6,209 nucleotides of DNA. Source: Oligoflexia bacterium (GTDB lineage Bacteria > Bdellovibrionota > Bdellovibrionia > Bdellovibrionales > UBA1609). The position numbers were made by a program, and so were the translations under genes. The stretch lies in NCBI GenBank assembly GCA_026914095.1, contig JAPPIY010000025.1, forward strand, positions 1 through 6,209, in the 5' to 3' direction. Under the pieces are notes generated by a model, which saw only the letters and a list, made by a program, of their open reading frames with translations, was not told the DNA's origin and made no database searches. Shown here piece after piece: positions 1 to 5,380 of this stretch. How positions within the stretch are numbered: position 1 is the first letter of the stretch; every line of letters starts with the position of its first letter.

Positions 1-873
1 GAAAAAGCTTTAAAAGCGGTCATTCCCTCTCATGAGGATTTTCCCTACACCATCCGTCTTGTCAGTGAGGTTTTGGAATCCAATGGCTCCAGCTCTATGG
101 GAACGGTATGCGCTGGTATGATGGCTTTAATGGCGGGGGCGGTTCCTGTGAAAGATCAAATTGCGGGAATTGCTATGGGGCTTATTAAAGAGGGAGAGAA
201 GCTGGTTGTTTTATCTGACATTTTGGGAGACGAAGATCATTTAGGGGATATGGATTTTAAAGTGGCAGGCTCGCAAAAGGGAATTACAGCTTTGCAAATG
301 GATATTAAAATAGACAGTATTGATTTTGACACCATTGAGAAAGCTTTGCAACAGGCTCTTAGAGGCAGGCAGTTTATCTTAAGTGAGATGCAAAAAACGA
401 TTTCTAGAACGCGTGAAGAGTTAAGCGAGCATGCGCCTAGAATAGAAACTTTAAAAATTCACCCGGATAAAATTCGCGAAGTGATTGGAAGCGGCGGAAA
501 AACTATTAACTCTATCACAGAGGAAACAGGGGTGAAGATTAACATAGAGGATGACGGCACTTTATTTATTTCTTCTGTTGATAAAACAGGGTTGGAAAAA
601 GCGAAAGAGATCATTGAGGGGATTTGTGAAGAAGTGGAAGAGGGAAAGATTTATGAAGGTGTTGTTACAGGGATTAAGGATTTTGGAGCTTTTGTGGAGA
701 TTTTGCCAAAAACTTCAGGACTGCTTCATATTTCACAAATTTCTCATGAAAGGATTGGGCAGGTTTCTGATGTGTTGAAAGAGGGGGATAAAGTGAAAGT
801 GAAAGTTTTAAATGTAGAGGGAAACGGCCGTATTCGTTTAAGCGCAAAAGCGGTTGAGGAAAACTCTTTTTAA
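1..873 (+). CDS. pnp: Polyribonucleotide nucleotidyltransferase (PNPase), C-terminal part; 5' end outside window
   Basis: PNPase degrades RNA 3' to 5' by phosphorolysis in the cytoplasm, alone or in a degradosome. The frame is open from base 1, giving 290 visible residues, so the first TTG/ATG codons inside the window are not the start. Visible residues 1 to about 120 are the end of the second RNase PH core: FPYTIRLVSE, then ESNGSSSMG, then GDEDHLGDMDFKVAG. The two aspartates of GDEDHLGD (visible residues 77 and 83) match the E. coli catalytic D486 and D492. A KH domain follows (about 148-209) with its GSGG loop at 163-166. An S1 domain (about 214-283) begins at GKIYEGVVTGIKDFGAFVEI and contains GLLHISQIS and GRIRLSAKA. 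The gene ends shortly after the S1 domain with TAA at 871-873, a normal end for the family. All key residues in view are intact, so it should be functional. No convincing terminator follows; the only hairpin near the stop is a 5-bp A/T-only stem. Confidence 0.98.
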   Translation, partial: EKALKAVIPSHEDFPYTIRLVSEVLESNGSSSMGTVCAGMMALMAGAVPVKDQIAGIAMGLIKEGEKLVVLSDILGDEDHLGDMDFKVAGSQKGITALQMDIKIDSIDFDTIEKALQQALRGRQFILSEMQKTISRTREELSEHAPRIETLKIHPDKIREVIGSGGKTINSITEETGVKINIEDDGTLFISSVDKTGLEKAKEIIEGICEEVEEGKIYEGVVTGIKDFGAFVEILPKTSGLLHISQISHERIGQVSDVLKEGDKVKVKVLNVEGNGRIRLSAKAVEENSF

Positions 874-931
874 AATAGGTTATTTATAAAAACATACAGA
901 AAAATGTTAATGGTGGAAAAGAATTATTTGA

Positions 932-1144
932 AAACAATATAAGACGATTCCCTATAAACGCATTCAAAATGTTGATATATCAAAAGGCCTTTTAGATCGG
1001 CTGTTTAAATTATCTAACTTGCGTATTCAGACAACAGCTGGTGTTTCAAGATATGGAACTATTTATGAAGGAAGCTTGTCGGGGCTTTCTGTCCAGACAG
1101 CTAAAGATTTGCAGGCTGAGTTAGTGAAAAGAGCTTCTCTTTAA
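932..1144 (+). pseudogene. Remnant of a bacterial PH-domain (bPH_2 / DUF304, YdbS/YdbT-like) membrane protein
   Basis: This is an open stretch of 70 codons after an in-frame TGA (929-931), ending with TAA at 1142-1144. The translation contains KTIPYKRIQNVDISKGLLDR and then LRIQTTAG, GSLSGLSVQTAKDL and AELVKRASL. This follows the C-terminal half of bPH_2 domains, which usually read T-I-P-Y-x-R-I-Q-x-V, then G-L-L-x-R-L-F-G-L, an x-T-A-G segment, and a final G-L-x-x-x-x-A helix. The normal N-terminal part of such proteins (two membrane helices and the first strands) is absent. Only 58 bp separate the segment from the pnp stop. There is no in-frame ATG; the first possible TTG or GTG lies inside the domain. 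A short ATG frame at 904-942 (MLMVEKNYLKTI) overlaps it in another frame and could be a scrap of the same gene after a frameshift or deletion, but this is speculative. The family assignment is fairly secure; the reading as a dead gene is inferred from the missing start and missing N-terminus. Confidence 0.7.
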
Positions 1145-1312
1145 TTGTTAAGAGACTTCTAAATAGCTTTGATATTATTGCAGGCTCATCTGATTTTTAT
1201 TTCAAGAAATATCTAGTCAATAGTCTGTAAAGCAGGGCTTTAGCTGAATTATCTCTCTTCTTCTATTAGAATAAGGAAGACTTTAAAATTGTTTTTTAAA
1301 CTTAACAATTAA
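1141..1312. repeat. 12-bp perfect inverted repeat enclosing 148 bp
   Basis: TTAATTGTTAAG at 1141-1152 is the exact reverse complement of CTTAACAATTAA at 1301-1312. The left arm contains the stop codon of the PH-domain remnant. The right arm ends 7 bp before the gspC ATG. The flanking bases (TCTCT on the left, CAGCA on the right) show no target-site duplication. The enclosed 148 bp hold no ORF of interest, only a 6-bp hairpin (TAAAGC-AGG-GCTTTA, 1228-1242) without a T-run. The arms could be the ends of a very small non-autonomous element, paired regulator sites, or a chance match in AT-rich DNA. The match itself is certain; its meaning is not. Confidence 0.5.
1244..1272 (+). promoter_or_regulatory. 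Weak sigma70-type promoter candidate for gspCD
   Basis: CTGAAT at 1244-1249 (three of six matches to TTGACA) and TAGAAT at 1267-1272 (five of six matches to TATAAT) are separated by the ideal 17 bp and lie about 48 bp upstream of the gspC ATG. A promoter is expected here because gspC begins a new functional unit after pnp and the decayed gene. AT-rich DNA gives such matches often, so this is only a candidate. Confidence 0.25.
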
Positions 1313-1319
1313 CAGCAGA

Positions 1320-2294
1320 ATGTTCAACCGATCCTATAAAGAATTAAAATTTTTTGTAAATGCGCAGCCTCTTTTTAACAAGCTGGAAAAATATATCCAC
1401 AGGCTGGGTTTTTTTATCAATAAAAATAACAAACTTTTAATCAGTTTGTTTATTGCCTTTGCTGTTTCTGATTTGCTGTTGATTAAAAGCTATGATTTTT
1501 TAATTCCTAAAAAAGAGCTGGCTCCTTTGAGTGTCCGGTATCAAGATAAGAGTGATAAATTTTCTTCCGATCGTTATAAAATAGTTTGGGAGAATAATAT
1601 TTTTCATACAGGGCCTATTCCTTCAGAGTTAAAAACAGATCATAATATTGAGCCTATTCTTTCTTCTTTGCCCTTCACTCTTAAGGGGACCATTATTCAT
1701 GCCAATCCCAGCCGTTCTGTTGCCACTATTCAAGTGGGATCAAATAGCAAAGCTTATCAAGTAGGGGATCCTCCTATCGAAGGGCAGGCGGAAATTAGAA
1801 GGATTGAGCGGGCTAAGGTTGTCTTTTTTAATCAAAACAACAGCCGTTTGGAATATATTGTTATTCCTGAAGAAGAGGTCAAATTGAATATCTCTTATAA
1901 AGAAGATAGAAAAAAACCAGTCATTTCAAAAAGCGATAGCTTAGTTAAAAGAGCGGGCAATCATTTTCAAGTGAAGAGATCGGATTTGAACGATTATTTA
2001 GGACGCTTGCCTGAAATATTAAGTCAAGCCCGTGTTGTGCCTCACACACAGGCTGGAGAGCTTAAGGGCTTTCGTTTTGCCAGCGTAAATAAGGGCAGTG
2101 TTTTTGAAAATTTAGGATTTGAAAAAGGAGACATCATAAAAGAAGTGGATGGAGAAGTCGTAACGACTCCTGAGCAAGCTTTAGAGCTTTTTGAGAGGCT
2201 AAAGGGCGGGAGTGGATTTAAAATGCTTGTAGAAAAGGACGGCAAAGAGGTAGAATACGGGTATGGCGTGGATGAGAACGCTCCTATAAGGTAA
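1320..2294 (+). CDS. gspC: Type II secretion system protein GspC (inner-membrane, PDZ type)
   Basis: GspC is a bitopic inner-membrane protein that connects the T2SS inner platform to the periplasmic N-domains of the secretin GspD and helps select substrates. The 324-residue product starts with a basic cytoplasmic segment (about 1-38). A single membrane helix follows (about 39-56, LLISLFIAFAVSDLLLIK). The periplasmic homology region (HR) spans about 84-183 and shows NNIFHTGPIPSEL, LPFTLKGTIIHANPSRSVAT, AYQVGDPPIEGQAEIRRIER and a closing LEYIVIP. A Lys/Ser-rich linker leads to a C-terminal PDZ domain (about 235-315) with GFRFASVNKGSVFENLGF and GDIIKEVDGEVVTTPEQALE. The size and domain order are typical of PDZ-type GspC such as PulC and OutC. 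ATG 1320 is chosen because an in-frame TAA lies upstream at 1284-1286 and no later start keeps the basic N-terminus and helix. There is no clear Shine-Dalgarno sequence in front of it. The gspD start is 6 nt downstream, so the two genes form one operon. Confidence 0.93.
   Translation: MFNRSYKELKFFVNAQPLFNKLEKYIHRLGFFINKNNKLLISLFIAFAVSDLLLIKSYDFLIPKKELAPLSVRYQDKSDKFSSDRYKIVWENNIFHTGPIPSELKTDHNIEPILSSLPFTLKGTIIHANPSRSVATIQVGSNSKAYQVGDPPIEGQAEIRRIERAKVVFFNQNNSRLEYIVIPEEEVKLNISYKEDRKKPVISKSDSLVKRAGNHFQVKRSDLNDYLGRLPEILSQARVVPHTQAGELKGFRFASVNKGSVFENLGFEKGDIIKEVDGEVVTTPEQALELFERLKGGSGFKMLVEKDGKEVEYGYGVDENAPIR
2288..2292 (+). promoter_or_regulatory. Ribosome binding site of gspD, overlapping the gspC end
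   Basis: AAGGT lies in the last codons and stop of gspC, 8 nt before the gspD ATG at 2301. An in-frame TAA at 2292-2294 rules out any earlier gspD start. The placement suggests translational coupling of gspD to gspC. Confidence 0.6.
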
Positions 2295-2300
2295 AACAAC

Positions 2301-4982
2301 ATGCAGAATACAGCAGGGATGATCTTTTTTATTATTTTGTGTTTTGGTTTTTATGCCGAGTCGGCTTATAAGGGTAAAAAAACAGGCGTGACTTTTGATA
2401 AGGCTCTGCCAGAGGATATATCCAATGAGAACTTTCCCGATCGCGTGAACAGTTTTGATTTTCCAAACGCCAACCTTTTGGATTTAGTGAAAACTATTGG
2501 AAAATTAACAGGCATCAACTTTATTGTAGATCCCAGTTTAAGCAGTAAGCGGATTTCTATTATCGCCCCTTCCCCTATCACGGTGGCGGAGGCTTATAAA
2601 GCTTTTTTATCCGCTTTGTCAGCCAATGGCTACACTGTAGTGAAGTCCGGCGCTTTTTGGAAAATTGAAAGCACGGAAAAAGCCCATAAAGACAACATAG
2701 AAGTTTATAGCGGGGATTATTTTCCCAATACGGATCAGCTGATCACCCGCATTATTAAGTTAAAGCATATCAATGCTGTAGATTTTGAAAAATCTGTCAA
2801 ATGGCTCTTGTCTCAAGATAATAAAATTTCCACTCTTGAAAGCTCTAACAGCATTATTTTATCTGACTATGGCTCAGTGATTGAGCGAATTATGAAAATT
2901 GTTTATGAATTGGATATTCCGGGATCTGGAGAGAATATAAAGTTAATACAAGTGGAGCATGCCTCGGCTGAAGAATTAGCCGGTATCTTAAGCGATCTTC
3001 TTTCTATAGGGAATAAGTCTTCAAGAAGAAGCTCTTTTATTTCTAAAAATCGTAGAAGCCCCCGAGTCACATTGTCCCCTAGTGTGAAGAAAAAGGGCGC
3101 TTTAGCTGGAAAAATACAAATCTCAAATATTATTCCAGATATGAGAACCAACTCTTTAGTGGTTTCCGCAAACAAACAAGGCTTTGAGAGAGTGAAGGAA
3201 TTGGTTAAAAAATTGGATGCCCCTGTTGATCCCTCCCGAACAGGAGGCGTTTATGTCTATAATATCCTCTACGGAACGGCCGAAGAGGTCTATAACACTC
3301 TCATGGGAATCAAACCATCGAGCGCGGGAAAGAGTAAAAGCCAGGGAGGCCCCTTTCCTCCGATGAGGCATAGAGGCAGTTCTTTTTCCTCCAAAAGCTC
3401 GCAGTCTCCTCTTTTTGGAAATGTGAATATCATGGCTGACTCCAATACCAACAGCTTGATCGTCAGCGCTAAAAATAAGTATGAGTATGAGAGGGTTTTG
3501 TCGGTTTTAAAGAAAATTGATGTGCCAAGGGATCAGGTTTTTATTCAAGCTATTATTTCAGAGATGATTGTGGATAAAGGTGACAACAGGGAATTTAATT
3601 TAGCTGGGGCTATGGGAAGTTTATTAAAGGGGGTTGGCGAACTTAGTTTCGACCTAGACGGTGACGGTAAGAAGAAACTTTTAAATCAAACCTATCCGTT
3701 TTTTGACGAGAAGTCTGTTTTAGGTTCTGTGGTTGCTGGTTTTTTAAGCCAACCGATTGGTTTAGAGGGTTTGCAAAAAGCGAATTTTGGGCCGGGGCTT
3801 ATTTTAGGTTTGCCTTTTATGAAATTTTTAAAAGCAATAGGAACTTCTCAAAATAATAACAGCTTATTCACTGACAGCCAGATAATGGACTTTTTAGGAG
3901 GCACTAGCAATGAAGATAAAGAAAGGAGAAAAGACTATATGGAAAAAGTGTCAAGTAATGCTTTCAGTAACTCTCAAGCTCTCAACACGGCTTTTATTCC
4001 TTTGTTAAAGTTATTAAAAACCTCTACTAATGTAAATGTGCTTTCTATACCTCAGTTGACCACTTTAGATAATGTTACAGCTTTTATTGAAGTGGGGGAA
4101 AACGCGCCGTTGGGTGTAAGCACTACGAATGCGGCGGGAACTTTTCAAAGCACTCCCAAGCGGGAGGATGTTACGATAAAACTGGATATTACCCCTCGTA
4201 TCAATCCGGAATCAGGGACTGTTCGAATGGATATTAAGCAAAAGTTTGATGATTTTTCTGAGAGATCCTCTCTTTATGGCGTGCATGTCCTCAAAAGAAA
4301 TATTGAGACAAAGATGGTTTTGCATGATGGAGAGACGGCCGTTTTGGGAGGGCTTTTAACGGATAAAGAGACTAAAAATGAAAAAAAAGTTCCGATTTTA
4401 GGAGATTTGCCTCTGCTTGGCTGGCTGTTTAAAGGGTCAGATATAAAAAAAGAAAAACGCAATTTGCTGGTCTTTATCACTCCCACTATTATCAGAGGAA
4501 AAGATCAAAAAAGAAAGACAAAAGAAATTTTAAGTAAAAAACTGGAAGAGCGCATCCAATTTATAGAAAAGCACATGAAGGGGAAAGACCCTCATATAGG
4601 GGATCTGGATCAGTTGATACCGGGAGCAAAAGAGATTTCTGATAGAGTATTTGAGATGGAAGAGGTGGAAGATGAGGAATTATTGGAAATGGAAGAAGCG
4701 CCAGAAGACAGTTTCAATACAGCTATAGACTCTGACAATTTATTGGATGTTGAAAGCTCCGAGGGCCGGACAGAAGAGCCGACTGTAGAAGAGATAGAAG
4801 AGGATGTTGAAGCCATATCAGCCGATGTTAGAGAAGAAATAGAAGGAACTGAGCCGGAGGAATTGACTCCCTCTGATTATCAGCCGGCCCTTCCTTCAGA
4901 AGATTCTTCTAATGAGACTTCAGAAGAGTTTGAGGGAGCGCAAGAGGATTTTATCCCCATAGAGCCGGAAATTTTAGAATAA
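2301..4982 (+). CDS. gspD: Type II secretion system secretin GspD (outer-membrane channel)
   Basis: GspD multimers form the gated outer-membrane pore through which folded proteins leave. The 893-residue product, longer than typical GspD proteins (about 650-750), begins with a hydrophobic stretch (MIFFIILCFGFYA, residues 7-19), a signal peptide that oddly has no Lys or Arg before it. Domains are N0 (about 50-125, FDFPNANLLDLVKTIGKLTG), N1 (about 145-208), N2 (about 212-307), N3 (about 315-408) and the secretin domain (about 409-732). The secretin domain shows VFIQAIISEMIVDKG, STNVNVLSIPQLTTLDN, VPILGDLPLLGWLFKG (697-712) and NLLVFITPTII (721-731), the hallmarks of the family. Ser/Arg/Lys-rich loops interrupt N2 (about 238-266) and N3 (about 340-371). 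A long insertion in the gate region (about 440-555) carries a DLDGDG motif. In place of a normal short S-domain there is a basic helix-prone segment (733-783) and then a strongly acidic tail (784-893). The frame is intact throughout. GspC-GspD contact is expected through GspC HR and GspD N0. Confidence 0.97.
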   Translation: MQNTAGMIFFIILCFGFYAESAYKGKKTGVTFDKALPEDISNENFPDRVNSFDFPNANLLDLVKTIGKLTGINFIVDPSLSSKRISIIAPSPITVAEAYKAFLSALSANGYTVVKSGAFWKIESTEKAHKDNIEVYSGDYFPNTDQLITRIIKLKHINAVDFEKSVKWLLSQDNKISTLESSNSIILSDYGSVIERIMKIVYELDIPGSGENIKLIQVEHASAEELAGILSDLLSIGNKSSRRSSFISKNRRSPRVTLSPSVKKKGALAGKIQISNIIPDMRTNSLVVSANKQGFERVKELVKKLDAPVDPSRTGGVYVYNILYGTAEEVYNTLMGIKPSSAGKSKSQGGPFPPMRHRGSSFSSKSSQSPLFGNVNIMADSNTNSLIVSAKNKYEYERVLSVLKKIDVPRDQVFIQAIISEMIVDKGDNREFNLAGAMGSLLKGVGELSFDLDGDGKKKLLNQTYPFFDEKSVLGSVVAGFLSQPIGLEGLQKANFGPGLILGLPFMKFLKAIGTSQNNNSLFTDSQIMDFLGGTSNEDKERRKDYMEKVSSNAFSNSQALNTAFIPLLKLLKTSTNVNVLSIPQLTTLDNVTAFIEVGENAPLGVSTTNAAGTFQSTPKREDVTIKLDITPRINPESGTVRMDIKQKFDDFSERSSLYGVHVLKRNIETKMVLHDGETAVLGGLLTDKETKNEKKVPILGDLPLLGWLFKGSDIKKEKRNLLVFITPTIIRGKDQKRKTKEILSKKLEERIQFIEKHMKGKDPHIGDLDQLIPGAKEISDRVFEMEEVEDEELLEMEEAPEDSFNTAIDSDNLLDVESSEGRTEEPTVEEIEEDVEAISADVREEIEGTEPEELTPSDYQPALPSEDSSNETSEEFEGAQEDFIPIEPEILE

Positions 4983-4983
4983 C

Positions 4984-5238
4984 ATGACTTATAATCCATT
5001 TGAAAAAGCTTATCTTTCATTGAAAAATATGTTGAGCCAATTGCCATTTATACTAATTATGTTTGGATTTTCTGTGATGCTTGTCATTCCCGCGCAAGCG
5101 GGAATCCAGTTGAAACCGGAATTTTCAAACAGGATCATAATTGTAAAGCAGTCAGCAGTTTCTTTGTGTAAAATGTATATACCGATCTTGTTTGAATTTT
5201 TCCGCTTATTTGTCATTCCTGCGAAAGCAGGAATCTAA
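4984..5238 (+). other. 84-codon ORF made largely of repeat sequence; probably not a gene
   Basis: An ATG one base after the gspD stop opens an 84-codon frame. From about codon 23 on it is the translation of two copies of the palindromic repeat described at 5054-5137 and 5177-5272. This gives VIPAQAGIQ and, 43 codons later, VIPAKAGI. Peptides of this VIPAxAGIQ type recur in bacterial annotations wherever this hairpin repeat is translated, and they are generally regarded as spurious. Only the first 22 residues (MTYNPFEKAYLSLKNML and on) lie outside the repeats, and I recognise nothing in them. No Shine-Dalgarno sequence is visible, though coupling from gspD termination could allow some translation. 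Confidence 0.3.
5054..5137. repeat. Palindromic repeat element, copy 1 (84 bp)
   Basis: The core is a perfect 8-bp hairpin, ATTCCCGC (5086-5093), loop GCAA, GCGGGAAT (5098-5105). It is flanked by outer arms, with TGTTTGGATTTT at 5060-5071 on the left and AATTTTCAAACAG at 5120-5132 on the right, centred on the same point as the hairpin. The core plus right arm (5081-5137) matches copy 2 at 47 of 57 positions. The GTCATTCCCGCG...GCGGGAATCCA type of palindrome is widely dispersed in many bacterial genomes. In RNA it would form a stem with a GNRA-type tetraloop. It lies between gspD and gspE, about 70 bp after the gspD stop. Confidence 0.85.
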
Positions 5239-5272
5239 TTCAGCCAGGAATTTTCAAACAGAATCAGTATAT
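5177..5272. repeat. Palindromic repeat element, copy 2 (96 bp imperfect palindrome)
   Basis: The core hairpin is ATTCCTGC (5215-5222), loop GAAA, GCAGGAAT (5227-5234). The outer arms CGATCTTGTTTGAATTTT (5183-5200) and AATTTTCAAACAGAATCA (5249-5266) are near reverse complements. They continue into ATATAC (5177-5182) and GTATAT (5267-5272), all centred on the same axis as the hairpin. About ten unpaired bases on each side separate the inner and outer stems. Relative to copy 1, one C-G pair of the stem has become T-A (5220/5229 versus 5091/5100), so the pairing is kept. The two copies are offset by exactly 129 bp. The size and symmetry fit a REP-like or MITE-like non-autonomous element. Confidence 0.85.
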
Positions 5273-5305
5273 TTGAGCGTTGAAGGCTTTTTTAAAGAAT
5301 TTAAG

Positions 5306-5367
5306 TATAATTGGATCAGAGGATAGGTTATAATTGAATAGCTAAAAAACAAAAAATTAGATATAAT
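5306..5367 (+). promoter_or_regulatory. AT-rich region with three TATAAT hexamers before gspE
   Basis: Perfect TATAAT hexamers lie at 5306-5311, 5329-5334 and 5362-5367, upstream of the gspE ATG at 5381. None has a good -35 box at 16-18 bp: TTGAAG (5280-5285) is 20 bp from the first, and TTGAAT (5334-5339) is 22 bp from the third. The third box is only about 14 bp from the ATG, so it would give a very short leader. A promoter here would make sense because gspE is cut off from gspCD by about 400 bp containing structured repeats. The exact site cannot be decided by eye. Confidence 0.3.
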
Positions 5368-5380
5368 CAATAGGTCTGTT

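Noticed and set aside
551..778. ORF of 75 codons on the + strand inside pnp
   Set aside because: It lies in another frame of the KH/S1 coding region, has no recognisable domain, and pnp is intact.
73..873. A separate gene starting at TTG 73
   Set aside because: The frame is open and PNPase-like from base 1, so this is only an internal codon of the truncated pnp gene.
873..885. AAATA-GGT-TATTT hairpin at the pnp stop as a terminator
   Set aside because: The stem is only 5 A-T pairs without a T-run, far too weak for intrinsic termination.
1228..1242. TAAAGC-AGG-GCTTTA hairpin as a terminator after the PH-domain relic
   Set aside because: The stem is six base pairs and the following bases (GCTGAATT) are not a T-tract.
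2340..2345. Lipoprotein cleavage site at Cys14 of GspD
   Set aside because: The preceding residues are I-I-L, so the -1 position is Leu instead of Gly/Ala/Ser and the lipobox is not met.
5054..5272. CRISPR array
   Set aside because: There are only two copies, they are self-complementary over most of their length, the intervening DNA is not spacer-like, and no cas genes are nearby.
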